Under the pieces are notes generated by a model. That model searched no databases, was not told the origin of the DNA, and worked only from the letters and a program-made list of their open reading frames with translations. DNA of 64,000 nt from Lineus longissimus (lineage: Eukaryota; Nemertea; Pilidiophora; Heteronemertea; Lineidae), in contig NC_088310.1 in NCBI RefSeq assembly GCF_910592395.1, positions 14,889,501 through 14,953,500 of the forward strand, written 5' to 3'. Made by a program: the position numbers and the translations under genes. Shown here in pieces: positions 24,309 to 36,370 of the stretch. Position 1 is the first letter of the stretch. Every line of letters starts with the position of its first letter.

Positions 24309-25229
24309 TAGTAGAGAGCCAGTTTTGACCCCAGGTCAGAATTTCTGCCATTTCCAGATTCTCCTAGATGTTTACAACAGTCTGCAAAAGAAAGTTTAAA
24401 ATAATATTGACTTTTAAAGAAATTTGATGAGTTCATCTACTCAAGTCAAAGCTATATCTGAATGTGCCCCGCCCACCTTTTAATTCTGAAGCTAAACCAA
24501 ACTCAAGAGCTAATAATTTTGTCAAATATGACTTGATACTATGGAGCACTGTTTGTTTTATACTAGGACTATATATGTAATCAGAAATAACAATATATTG
24601 GCACATGTCATCATTGGCTCTGGTGCCCAATGCCCCAAGGGTCTGCACTTATACTCTGTGAATGCGTTGAAATCCAACAAATATGTTGATTCATTAAAAA
24701 GAGAGAAAAAATGTTCACATGCTTTGTAATGAATCCACCTCAACAGATGATAGATGTTAATTTGGTCATATTCTTAATGAGGAGGTATCGTGACAATAGG
24801 CCTACAGCCTTGTCCTTGAAGAGTGATCTGATGCATTAGTGCCTCAATGAGATTGCGAAGCGAACTGACTGGACTCGGGTCTTGCAGGATACTGCAACCA
24901 CTAAATGAGTCTGAAATAAAGTGACTAATTCTGAATCTGACTGCATGTAAGGCCCTACATCAACTAATAGTACAGTTCATAGCCATGAAGTATATCACAT
25001 ACAACACTATGGGTAGGCCTACATCAGTTTCGATTTTTTGATTTCTGTTCAATAGCATGGAATGAGTAATGCAAATCAACAAAGGGTTAAAATGTATGAT
25101 TATTCATTTGAAACTGATTCAAAAACATGCAAAAGAAGTGTAAACAATGTGAAGGGTCGAGAAAATAAGACAAAATCTGTCTACATTTAAGTCTCCCGCA
25201 AGAATGCTGCCATGTTTTGAATAGTACTA

Positions 25230-25696
25230 GGCCAGAGACCTCTATTAGCCAGCGTGTACATTCTGTGTACATTTTACTGAATATAGGTTGGTGAAAAAAG
25301 TACACCAAGGGTGCTTTAATTCCCACCAAATTTTATATGTGTTATGAAGAGGCTTTTATCGAAATAATAGTAAAAATTCAAAACATTCCAATACCGATTG
25401 CCTGAGAAAAATTGATTTGTGTACAGCATTGCCATCAAATCGTCACTCGCGGACTGATATGGGCCTATTAGAATACAAGTTCTAAACTGGCCACTGAGAC
25501 AATATTTCCTTAAATTAATTATCAAAACGTATATCCCTGTTATGGCCTGGCTTTGTAAATTAAGAATCCACCAAAGATTGAAGAATAAATCCACTTTCAC
25601 CCATTACAGTCATGTATTTACCACAGCTTCACCATTCAGTACAGACTATGTGTCAGTGCCACACTTCCGCCTGTGGATGAATACATGTCTCTGCCC
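25230..25696. repeat. Right terminal direct repeat
   Basis: Partner of the left repeat, same orientation. The high identity suggests a recent insertion or gene conversion. Confidence 0.75.
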
Positions 25697-26044
25697 ATAC
25701 ATCATGCTCAAGGTCATATGTACCCTGACATTGAATTTTGCTCCGGTCTGATTCTTGACTTTGCCACCAGGGAGCTAAAACCGAAAAGTAAAATGTGCAA
25801 TATCTCATTTATTACTGATTTGTTTTTGACAAAAATTATATGGTGGGTACCCCTAGCAAGGATACATCACATATCATACGGGTTTTTGATTTGACCTACT
25901 TTTCAAGGTCACAGAGGTCAAACTCTAAAATTTCACCGATAGTGGCATGTTTTGTCTTTATTCGTCCTATAGTGTTAAAATTTGGTATGTATGAAAATAT
26001 GGGAAGAGGCGGCACTGTGTACAGTTCCTTAAAGCATAGATACT

Positions 26045-26118
26045 ATTAAATAGACCTCCAGACGCGTTTCGCCTCATTTATTTTGCATCGCAAAGTCTCA
26101 TCAGTGGGGTTACGATGT
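26045..26118 (-). ncRNA. Hammerhead ribozyme-like motif, copy 1
   Basis: The minus strand carries CUGAUGA (complement of 26098-26104), a stem II region, and GAAAC (complement of 26066-26070), followed by GCGUC with the presumed cleavage after GUC. Stem III would be only two pairs (A-U, C-G) with a two-base loop, the minimal form seen in Penelope-type hammerheads. Stem II is weakened here by an A-G opposition. Confidence 0.6.
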
Positions 26119-26189
26119 GAATTGACGGATGGTTTTTAGCTCAGCTGACTCAGTCAGCCGAGCTTGTCAAATAAGTTGTTCAGTGGCGT

Positions 26190-26201
26190 CCGTCTGTCCA
26201 T

Positions 26202-26237
<36 letters not shown>

Positions 26238-26250
26238 CCGTCCATCCGTT
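26190..26250 (+). repeat. ATCC/GTCC microsatellite in family B 5' region
   Basis: About 12 tetranucleotide units of ATCC with interspersed GTCC, immediately inside the 5' stem-loop of the family B copy. Similar tracts occupy the same place in the other B copies. Confidence 0.8.
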
Positions 26251-27477
26251 AAACACCTGGTACACATTTTGAATTGAGAAGAGCTAGAGGCCCTCAAATT
26301 GGCATGTGTGTACATCAGGAGTAAGGGTACGTTGACACAAAAAATTGGAGCGATGCGCCTAAAAATAAGCACACTACGGCAATCGGAGCGTCCAGTTGAA
26401 ATAGTGCAATTTCTCATGAATTATTCTTTGGACAAACAACAGCTTATTTCCCCTGAAAGACAAAGATTTGCATATAATTATCACCAAAGGATTTTAAATT
26501 TCGACGAAGTTTAAGTGGTGTTATCACATGTTATGTAATTGGCAAGAAGCCAAGTGGTTTTCAAAATTCGCGGGGAACTACTATTACTATGCTCATTCAG
26601 GGTTTATGCTCGGTCTGGGCATATGAGCTCTCGATTCGCGAAGTTTTAGACGCTTATTACGCCCAATATGGCTCAGATTTTTTAATGTAAGCAAGCACAA
26701 GGTGTTGTTGGTAGTAAACACCGCAATGGTAGACGTTATTGCTATCTAATTGGGCGTTTTAATCTAAAATCGCTGTTTTATTGTCTAAATTAGCGCTGAT
26801 TAGAAGGAATTTCCCGCTAATGACGTCAACAGAATTCCCTTCTTCAATGACGGGTCGCTTCTGTCAATAACAATAAAACAACAGAAAATAGGAAAATATG
26901 AAAAAATGGCTTACCATTAGGGCCTATGGGCAAGACACAATGCTAGGAGCGGAAATTATATTATTTTGTTTCTATTTGCAGGTTTTTAAACCTAGTCTGA
27001 GAGTTTCCTAAATAATTTATATTTATAAAATCGATTCTTTGCATTTCTATGTTCTGTTCTGTGTTCACTTCTGAAGTGCAAGGTAAGTCTGTCATGTTTC
27101 TGTGATGCTGGTCGAAAAACGTTTAGAATATAGATTGCGTTAAATATGCAAATATGCGTTTGATAATCAAGTGCCAGTGGTTCATTATCATGCACAGTGT
27201 GATGCATGGTTGGTAGTTTGTAAGGAATTCGGTAGCCTACACTCACTGACAGACATTTGATTTGTTCTGATGCTGTGCTACAGCTAGGCCTAGTCTAGGG
27301 TATGTCTCACCTTGGATTTATTTCAATTGTTATATTTTGTCTTGGCTTTCGCGTAACCTATGCGTACCATAAATGACATAGGCCTAATAGTATGTATTTT
27401 CCTGGATCAGCGCAGAGTGTATCCACTATAAATACATCCAGTGGGCCTGTTGGACATTTATAGAGTATTAGACATGG

Positions 27478-27610
27478 TTGTGACTCCAAGACATGTAGAG
27501 ACGAGTTCGTGACTCGGAGAGACGGGTTGTCCATAAAGAGATGAGGTTGTGACTCTGAGACAGGTTGTGTATGTTGAGACAAGGTTGTGACTTGCAAGGT
27601 TGTGATTCTG
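27478..27610 (+). repeat. Degenerate minisatellite
   Basis: Repeated variants of GTTGTGACTC and GAGACAGG/GAGACGGG occur at irregular spacing of about 25-40 bp. Confidence 0.5.
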
Positions 27611-28655
27611 GAGACAAGTTGAAGAATGTAAACTAGGGAGTGATGTCTGCTGTCTACTTTGTTACCTATTTTAAAAATTTTTGAAAAAAAAAAGATTTAT
27701 CTACATGTAGGCGTAGTGATTGTACAGCTGTTTGTATCAAGATATAAAGTAGTGACTGATGAATGATGAATCATTCATAATTTTTTTTCCTATTTTCAGA
27801 TACTAGGTGCTGATACCCATTGTCTTCGCTGAATTTGGTGGCTGTTGTAGTATTGAATTTGCCTCCCCATCAGGGTCGCACCTATCGGAAAAAGGTTGAT
27901 TGCATCTAGGCAATCCAAGATCTATTGCCTCCGTGCAATCCAATAAAACTCTCAAAATCTATTGCCTAATCCAATAAGTCTATTTATGTTAACACTGCCT
28001 GTAATTGTAAACATTCATTTGAACGTATCAAAATATCATGCTTTTTACATGTTTGTTTTATTTAAGGCAACTCATAAAAAAGGTTATCCAAAACTAACCA
28101 GCTACTACTTTCACAAGCAACCATAATTTAAAGCAAAACCTTCTTCCTAAACATGGCAAATTTAATCTAGGATTACCGTTTTATTGACTCGCCTTGTATC
28201 TATTCTATTCCATAGCACCATCTTGATCAGGGATTCCCGTGTAATTTTTTTACTTTTACATTATATTCATGAATATATCTGATTCCCATGTGATTTTCTT
28301 AATTTTAATCAACCTTTTTAAGTAAATTCCAATCACCTGCTGGGCAGAGGTCAATCTTGAACAATAAAGTTTATTTTGTTTACCAACTCTTTGTTGTTGT
28401 CTTTTTTTCAGTGCAACTAACACCATCCCAAACATTTGACTCCATCAACACACTAGCCCTCCCTCCTGTTCACCAGTTCAGCTGAGCGCCAGGCCCTTGG
28501 GCCTCTTGTTGTTCAAGTGACAGGTCTGACGTCGCTGGCTACTGTGCTTGTTGTGGCGATGTTACGTTGGTTGTGAAGCATTGCTACACTGTTGATAACT
28601 CCGAGGTCACGAAGCTGGCCTTGGGTGTTAGCAGAAGCATTCGTGAAGTATTTTT

Positions 28656-30333
28656 AGCTCAGCTGACTAAGTCAGCCGAGCTTGTCAAATAAGTTGTTCA
28701 GTGGCGTCCGTCTGTCCATCCATCCATCCATCCGTCCGTCCGTCCATCCGTTAAACCCATGGTGCACATTTTGTAACCGTAAGACCTAGAGACTTCAATT
28801 TTGCATTTCTGGATACTTCTGGTCAAACTCTACTTTCAAAACAAAATTTGTCGCCATTCGACCTACTTCCTGCGAGCGAGAGTGCATGAAGGAAACTTGC
28901 CTATATCGGCCTAGGAGCAGCAAAATTAGTCGAAATATGCTCTAATATTAAGATAAAATTCTTGAAAATCTATTTTATTGAGAAAAAGTTCAAAATTTTA
29001 ACAGGAGAGGGCGCTACCTGCCTTTTAATTATTTCTGCCGATTCAAATTCCCGCCCGATGACGTCAGCCATCAATGCAGTCTCCTATTTGCCAGTTCTCA
29101 AAACATGGCAGCTGCACAACAAAAGCAGTAGCTCCAGGAATAAATCACTGTTCACTTAAGCTTCCTAATCGATTGTACCCCCACTTTATTGTGTTTTGTG
29201 TGGTGTTCCTATTCAATCAACGATGTAAGGCCTTATTTTGTTGGTTTTAATTGAGAAGGTGCATTATAAGCGGCGTACGATATCTGAAGCGGAAGCGGAA
29301 GACAAAATGGCGGCATGTTGTTTACGCCTGGAGCTCAATGACAGTCAAGTACCCAATTTTCTGCTTAAAAAGTAGTCTGGTAGGCGATATTATCATTAGT
29401 TCGTTTCAGTGGTAGTCATAAGGTCTTTAGGGACTACTTTCAGAAATTAGTTCCTGAAAATTTGGCCACATTTCTGTGAAAACGATATCGGAAGTGCATG
29501 CTCTGTTCGCGATGACATCGCCGATGTATTTTGAAGTGGAGAATTCCCACAGTATGTGCAGTGAATCGGCATGATTCTGTTCGCCTATTAAGTTTTAGTT
29601 CTACGATTCTTTCATGAGTAAAAAGTAGACATTCTAAGCAATACAATAATGTCACTCCCATAAAAATTGATTGGAAATTGAGGGAGCTACGGCATTCTGT
29701 TCGGCAACTGGCAGCGCTGAAAAAATACATTGCATACTGTACAATACCGAATGGCACATTTTAATTAGCGCTCATTGGACAACGTAGGGAATCACCAGAA
29801 ATGACGTCATCGCTGGTCTAAATAGAAAACTACGGTGGCGCAGTAGAGCACAAGAAAAGGTTTAGCATTAACTTCGTCATGCAAGCTTCAGCAACAAAAC
29901 GATTTCTCATGAATGATTTATTTGATCATCATCAGCTTGTTTCCCCTGATAGATAAAAAAATGATTTACAATTTCCATCAAAGTTTTCTATTTTGTGTAT
30001 AGTCACATGTTATTTAACTGGCAAGGAGCCAAGCAGTTTTAAATAGTCGTGGGAAAATACTTCGTACTTGTGAACGAGGCTATGACAATGAGTGTCCTCA
30101 TTCATGGCATAAACTTCATGTTTCGGTAAATATATTCATACGATGATTTCACCTGAATTATGGTCAGGATTGAGGAATGAACATTGGCATAATTATGTCA
30201 ACCAAAAACATTGGTAACGCAAAAGGATATCAAATACCATGGAGCATGCCATTTTCATGCATAATGAACTGAACACCGGGAAGATATTAATGATATTAAC
30301 TCAGCTGAGCGCCAGGCCCTTGGGCCACTTGTT
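28656..30333 (+). mobile_element. Second family B element inserted at TTTTT|A in the same host repeat
   Basis: Starts AGCTCAGCTGACTAAGTCAGC and ends with hairpin GGCCCTTGGGCC then ACTTGTT. The empty counterpart is at about 30795-30812. No target duplication is seen. Its body matches parts of the first copy and the 8279-8518 fragment. Confidence 0.65.
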
Positions 30334-30566
30334 ACGGAGCAGGAACCACATTTGAATATGGCCGATAAAAGACATGATATTAACTCACATGCCAATGAAT
30401 GTCCGTTCCTATTGATCAGCATAAAATCACGACTTGGTCGTGGCATTAAAATCCATGAGACACAGGATCATCTCCGTGATGATGCAAGTTCGCCGTCCAA
30501 AAAAGACAAGGTATGAAAATATGGGAACAGGCGGCACTGTGTACAGTTCCTTAAAGCATAGATACT

Positions 30567-30640
30567 ATTAAATAGACCTCCAGACACGTTTCGCCTCATT
30601 TATTTTGCATCGCAAAGGCTCATCAGTGGGGTTACGATGT
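30567..30640 (-). ncRNA. Hammerhead ribozyme-like motif, copy 2 (better preserved)
   Basis: The minus strand has CUGAUGA (complement of 30620-30626), GCCU...AGGC as stem II with an inner UUUGC-GAU-GCAAA hairpin, then GAAAC (complement of 30588-30592) and GUGUC. The presumed cleavage is after GUC (complement of 30583-30585). Stem I can form from CCA and UGG plus weaker pairs. All invariant core bases are present; activity is inferred. Confidence 0.65.
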
Positions 30641-33063
30641 GAATTGACGGATGGTTTTTGTTCAAGTGACAGGTCTGACGTCGCTGGCTACTGTGCTTGT
30701 TGTGGCGACGTTACGTTGGTTGTGAAGCATTGCTACACTGTTGATAACTCCGGCGTCACGAAGCTGGCCTTGGGTGTTTGCAGAAGCATTCGTGATGTAT
30801 TTTTACGGAGCAGGAAATTTGGTAGACACCTGTTATGTAGCTCTACATGTTGACAAAAAATCAGGTCGATGTGGCGTACTTTTCAAGGTCACAGAGGTCA
30901 AATGGTGTGAATTGGCCGTTTGAGTGTAAATATGGCACGTTTCGTAACTACTAAAGCTATGAACTTTAAACTTGGTACACATGACCCCCTAGGTCAGATG
31001 ACCTATGACACTGATTTTCGGTCCGGTCTGATTCTTAACTTGGCCACCAGGGGGCCAAAACCAAAAATTTGAATAGTGCCATATCTCGCTTATTACTGAA
31101 TAGTTTTTGGTAAAATTTTTATGGTGGATACTTAACAACGTCTCAGAGGTCAAATGGCGTCAATTGGCCATTTGAGCGTAACTGTGGAACATTTGTTAAC
31201 CCCTAAGACTATGAACTTGAGACTTTGTACAAATGACCCCCTAGGTCAGATGACCTCTGACCCTGAATTTAGGTCCGGTCTGATTCTCGACTTGGCCACC
31301 AGGGGGCCAAAAGTGAAAACCTAGAAAGTGTGATATCTCGCTTATTAGTGATTCGCTTTCAATAACATTTTGATGGTAGGTTTTCTTAGCAAGGATACAT
31401 CACATATCATATGAGTTTTTGATCTGATTTGCTTATCAAGGTCACAGAGGTCAAATGTTGTAAATTGGTCGTTTGATTGTAACTATGACATGTTTCTTAA
31501 CCACTAAAGCTATGAACTTTAAATTTGGTGCACATGACTCCCTACGTCATGTGACCTCGGACACCGAATTTCGATCTGATCTGGTACTCAACTTGGCCAC
31601 CAGGAGGCCTAAACTAAAATAAGTAAAAAGTGCAATATCTCGTTTATTAGTGACTTGTTTTTGATGATATTCTTATGGTACTTACTTGAAGCAACCATAC
31701 ATCACATGTCATACCGACTTTGGTTTGACCTATATACTATACATGTACAATGTTTCTTAACCTGGATGAATTCCAAAGCACCAAATATCTCTACGGTGAG
31801 CACTATGGCCCCTGGCCATTTTATTAGTGATTTGTTTTTGATGAATTTTTTATGGTAGGTACTCCCAGCCAGGAAACGACACATTTCATAGAGGTTTTCG
31901 ATTTGACCTGTTTTTCCAGGTCATAGAGGTCAAATGGCGTAAATTGGCCGTTTGAGCGTACTGTAGCACATTTCGTAACTGCTAGGGCTATTGGCTTGAA
32001 ACTTTGTACACAATACCCCCTAGGTCAGGTTACCTCTGACACTGAATTTTGGTCTGATCTGTTTCTCGACTTTGACACCAGAAAACTAGAAAGTGTGATA
32101 TCTCGCTTATTAGTGATTTGTATTCGATGAAGTTGTTATGGTTGGTACTCCCAGCAAAGATACATCACATATTATACATGTTTTTGATTTGACCTGAACC
32201 GCGTGAGCTATGAACTTGAAACTTTGTACACAGGACCCTCTACGTCAGATGATCTCTGACACTGAAATTCGGTACGATCTGATTCTTGACTTGGCAACTT
32301 CCACTTCAGGGGGCCTGAAGTGGAATGCAAAATAGTGTGATGTCTCTCTTGTGAGGGACTCGTTTTCAATAAAATTTTATGGTAGGTTCTCCTAGCAAGG
32401 ATACATCACATATCCTACGGGTTTTGGATTTGACCTAATTTTCAAGGTCACATAGGTCAAATGGCATAAATTGGCCGTTTGAGTGTAAGTGTAACTATGG
32501 CTCGTTTCTTAACTGATAAACCGATAAAGTTGTTATGGTTGGTACTCCCAGCAAAGATACATTACATATTATACAGGTTTTTGATTTGACCTGAACCGCA
32601 TGAGCTATGAACTTGCAACTTTGTACACAGGATCCTCTAGGTCAGATGACCTCTGACACTGAAATTCGGTCCGATCTGGTTAACTGCTAGAGCTATGAAC
32701 TTGAAATTTGGTACACATGATTCCCTACATCATGTTAACTCGGACACCAAATTTCGATTTGATCTGACCCATATACTATGTCTGACCCATATACTATGTG
32801 TAAAATGGTTCTTAACCAGGATGAATTCCTAACCACCAAATATCTATGTGGTAAGCACAATGGCCCCTGGCCGTTTCATTTTGTGGTCAGTCTGTCGAAA
32901 AGTAACCAGCCCTGTAATTTGGAGTAGAGAACTTTTTTTGCCAGTGGCCGGCTTCTATTGACAACACTGTGTACAGGCACAGCTGAATAGTTTCTTGAAG
33001 ATATTTTGTCAGTTGTGACTTCTGTGGTGGGAGAATTTTACAGAATTTCTTTCAAACTTTCAG

Positions 33064-33134
33064 CAAACTTCGTGCCAAATTAGGTCTCAAACCTTTGGAG
33101 ATTCCAGATTATTCAACCTCCAGTCAAAAAAAGA
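33064..33134 (+). CDS. SART1: SART1 coding exon 3
   Basis: A 71-nt exon with acceptor AACTTTCAG and donor GTAAGT. Joined to exon 2 it reads ETNKLRAKLGLKPLEIPDYS, the most conserved early block of SART1. Ends in phase 1 within a Lys codon. The intron before it is 12.7 kb and consists mostly of mobile elements. Confidence 0.9.
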
Positions 33135-33156
33135 GTAAGTACATCAGGACCTTTTT

Positions 33157-33275
33157 AGCTACGCTGGCTTCCAGCGGAGCTTATGGTTTGTACTGGAGCT
33201 GGCCGAAAGTAGTTCCAGCAAAGTAGTTGCATTTTCATTGGAATTTGCTGTAGCTGGGCCAGAAAATGTGCCAGG
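33157..33275 (+). mobile_element. Family C short element, copy 2
   Basis: Begins after TTTTT with AGCTACGCTGGCTTCCAGCG and matches 11860-11975 closely. It lies 22 bp downstream of the SART1 exon 3 donor. Confidence 0.55.
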
Positions 33276-35453
33276 ATACTAAGGCAATATTTTGAACTCT
33301 TGTTACGTTAGGATGATAGCTATTCACGTAATTGGCAGTAATTGGCAGATTTTAAGCTGGAAATTGTCGTCTGGTCAAAAGTGGCAAAACAGCCTCGATC
33401 CTACCTGTCTCTGTAATGTACTGAACGCGCTACACATAAGGCATTGCCCTAAGGCATTGCAGCCGAGGCTTATGAAGTGATGGCCATTTTGCGAATGTAT
33501 ATAGAGTGTGTACGTTCACTTCTAAACATAGTTCCAATCTAAATTTTTCATAACGAGCAGTTAGAAAGTGGTATTTCCCTGAGATTGAAGCGCATAATAG
33601 AACCCTTTGTTTCCCGGGCATTCTATCCTAGGACATTTTAATCTTCTACACCGGCAACTAGGCCCTACAGGGTGGCTTAGCAAAAACCTTCTCACCTCGC
33701 CTTATATATAGGTCAACCAAAGAAAGGCTAAAGAAAGGCTTAACATACCAAAATCTTCAAGGCTGGGCCATTATAAAAGGTTCATAGAATCATAATGCAA
33801 AAAGCCGAAACAAGGTTTCAGCTGAAACGTGTCTTATTTATACCTTTTTATTCAAAACTGAGGTTAGGAAGGAAATGACATGCATTTAGGCCTTACCTCA
33901 ATCCTAGCCCTTAACCCTAACCCCTATCCCTGGCTGACCCAAACCTTGTTAAACCCTTAGGCCTACCCCAGTATTGGCTTCCATTGCATGTGTATGGCAT
34001 GTATAATTCAAGCAAAATGCCGTAAATGTGGCGATTTACTAAATATCTTCGAGTCTGCTGTAATGTAACCCTGTTTGATATTACTAAAGTGAATATTCAT
34101 TCCCATCTTGAGCTGACTTAAACAGTTCAATGGCCAAACTCACCTCGCTTCAAATCATCGTCTGCACGAACAAACTTGATCACTCCGATATTTTCTATAT
34201 GCTACCAATATAGTGCGCATAAACCCCTTTGAAAATCACTTTGTTTTAAGAGGACGTTTTTTGGACAAAGACTTTAAATGCAACATGACAACCTGTTTTG
34301 AATTTTTGGAAAAAGACCCACAAAAAGTCTTTGTAGTTTCGTGGATGAGGTATTTCATCACATTCAGATTGTAATGACGGCCATTTCAAGCATGAACGGA
34401 ACAACGTCGATATAAATAGTTTGGTCATGTACAAGGAGGATGTAAACCTTGATGACTAAGTTTTAGTCCAGTTTGATTCCTTGTTTCGCCACCTGGTGGC
34501 TAAAATCAAACAGTAAAGGCTGGATCATTGGTAAATTTTTTAGTCATATGTAATAAACTGTCTGTGAGGGAGGTTAGTGCAGTGGCCCTGACCATTCCAT
34601 TTCACTTGCATCACTTTACGAAATCATGCTTACTCCTGTGACCTCAGAGTAGCGGCCGAAGTTACACATTTATCCAATTGAAAGAGTAACTCTGTACCCG
34701 TAAAAACTTCTGCTTCCTGACATAACCAGTGGTTTTCAATATACTTGGTCTGTCGATATTCCAAACCCCTGGTGAAGTCCATACCCTTCAGACAGATTGT
34801 AGCAGTAGAAAAAAGCGCCGAATCAGAGCCCAGAAATCAAACATTCCAGCATCGTTATCCAAGCACACCTTCCCATTGGTTGTTTTCCCGACTGCACTTC
34901 ACTTATACATTAGATCGGCGATTGCCGTTACACCAATTATGCTTCTGCGCTGCTTACCGAATTATACAACTAATGTGTGAAGTAGTTGGAGTAGCCGCTC
35001 TTCGCAGTTGATTTTATGGCTTTTTCTTGGGGTTTAAATGACGAAGGAGTTAGAAAAGCCTGATCTCGGGATGAAACTGTCACTGCAAAACCATGGAGCT
35101 GTCTGTCACAAGGGTATTGCACTGTTTGAGAGCGACTTTATATCAATCTTGGCGAATACCCTAGAAGAAATCAACATCGATATCCTAAACATTGTGAATT
35201 TAAGGGCTTAAGACAGCAATACACTTGCCATAGTAATTGATAATTGCAGCAAACTGCTCCTAACTCGTCCATGGTTAATTTGTCTTATTTACCCTCGATC
35301 TAAGAGAGGGCATTTTGTTCTTATCTGGTTTATTCCACTGCCTAACTCACCTTGCTTGCATACTTAAAGTCAACAATCTTTGTTGATAACATTGGCCCAT
35401 CACTTGGGGGTAAGGATGCTTTTGTTGAAATGAATCTTGCCTTTTTTTTCCAG
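33276..35453. other. SART1 intron 3, mostly unannotated
   Basis: No gene seen. A diverged rolling-circle repeat tail is visible at about 34460-34610 (GCCACCTGGTGGC, GTGGCCCTGACCATTCCATT). Confidence 0.45.
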
Positions 35454-35580
35454 AGGATAAACCTGAAGATGAAGATTTCCATGCTCCACCAGTCAACCTT
35501 GGTGAGCTGAAGAAAACTGAGGCAATGAAGGAAAAATTGGCAGCAATTAGGGAAAAGCGAAAAATTAATCAGAAACTTGG
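35454..35580 (+). CDS. SART1: SART1 coding exon 4
   Basis: A 127-nt exon between CTTTTTTTTCCAG and donor GTAGGT. It reads DKPEDEDFHAPPVNLGELKK, then MKEKLAAIREKRKINQKLG, corresponding to the SART1 segment where human has REKLAAAKEKRLLNQKLG. Ends in phase 2. No later exon is recognised in the remaining 28.4 kb, so intron 4 probably runs past the window and about four fifths of the protein is not included. Confidence 0.9.
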
Positions 35581-36370
35581 GTAGGTTAAGAAAATTGAGT
35601 ATCAGAAAAATAGAATGGGACAAAACTTTGGAACTTTGATTTACAGACTGTTAGGCAAGTGATTTGAATCCATGAATACCATTTTCAAATGGTAACAAAT
35701 AAAATGTTACCTTGAGGAGTAGGTTGATGAGCAGTGTACTCTTTTCAATCTTATGTTGATGAATATGATTCAAAATAATCCTTTTTGAAAGTATTCTTGT
35801 TTCACGAGATGTGCTACGGACAGCCAAAGACAGTCCCGGCTTTTCATGTTTATCTCCAGACTTGCCGGTGAAACTTCTTGGAAAGTGATTGAAGTGTCTG
35901 CTGATATGACCAAGCAGCTTTCGCTGGTGGTCATGACATCAGTATGCTGCTGTCAAATAATGACAGGCCGCATGAAATTCAATTCTTCTGACACCACTTT
36001 GTCGGTAAAAAACTGTGAAAAAATGACCCATATCTATTCAATAAAGTAGTTGTAAATAGAAATATTATCCCAGATGTTTTTTGCGAGCTGTCTTAAAACG
36101 TAACAGATATCTGAAATAAGATAATTTCTAAGGCGCAAAGACTATGCTGGTTACTCTACATCCATTGTTTGAGGGATAATATTTCTGGGCCATCCTGTAG
36201 TAAATTCTCTTCAGACATAGACATAGACAGCCGATCACCATGCAGGGAACGTTACAATTCAGACCTGCTGTAAAAAATCAAACAGATGGCTGACATTCTT
36301 GGGGTTAAATTTGTTTGCTGTTGTTTTGTTGCTCGAGGCTTTTAATCCAAAAGCTGTTGGAGACACATTG
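35581..36370. other. SART1 intron 4, start; nothing recognised
   Basis: AT-rich sequence without family A-E signatures or an ORF of note. Confidence 0.5.

Larger units (their letters stand above)
23843..25696. mobile_element. 1.85-kb element with 466-bp terminal direct repeats
   Basis: Two near-identical direct repeats (23843-24308 and 25230-25696) flank about 920 bp of internal sequence. ATAC occurs immediately outside both ends (23839-23842, 25697-25700), and joining the flanks restores the family A sequence seen intact at 9820-9850, so this is a real insertion. The repeats start GGCCAGAGACC and end CTGCCC, not TG...CA. I see no primer-binding site, polypurine tract or coding sequence. Candidates are a degenerate LTR-like element, a Penelope-type element or an unclassified type. 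Confidence 0.65.
26138..28510 (+). mobile_element. Family B Helentron-like element inserted at TTTTT|G
   Basis: The 5' end is AGCTCAGCTGACTCAGTCAGC plus an ATCC/GTCC microsatellite. The 3' end is CAGCTGAGC followed by hairpin GGCCCTTGGGCC and CTCTTGTT. The 3' CAGCTGAGC complements the 5' GCTCAGCTG. The other copy of the host repeat (30640-30665) lacks the insert, and comparison shows no target duplication. The interior holds no intact gene. A degenerate GAGACGAGGTTGTGACTC-type minisatellite lies at 27478-27600. Confidence 0.65.
25988..30814 (-). mobile_element. Penelope-like or retrozyme-like element with hammerhead motifs, itself hit by two family B elements
   Basis: The insertion is flanked by AAATTTGGTA (25978-25987 and 30815-30824) in a family A copy. 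After removing two nested family B insertions (26138-28510 and 28656-30333), it consists of a ~300-bp unit, a ~165-bp spacer (30346-30510) and a second copy of the unit (30511-30814), all in the same orientation. Each unit carries a hammerhead core on the minus strand. Terminal direct repeats with hammerheads are known in Penelope-like elements and in metazoan retrozymes. No reverse transcriptase is present, so this copy is non-autonomous or truncated. Confidence 0.6.
23705..32880 (+). mobile_element. Family A Helentron-like element split by two large insertions
   Basis: The 5' terminus GGCTCACCGTAGGGGAGTC and CGT tract are at 23705. The copy is interrupted at 23843-25696 and 25988-30814 by unrelated elements, each flanked by a target duplication. 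It resumes each time at the expected point of the family sequence and ends with GGTAAGCACAATGGCC-CCTGGCC and GTTTCATT at 32880. The 30815-32880 portion holds several degraded monomers. It lies in SART1 intron 2. Confidence 0.6.

Noticed and set aside
33790-33840. A third hammerhead-like core (CTGAAACGTGTC)
   Set aside because: There is no CUGAUGA partner at the right distance and no stem II.
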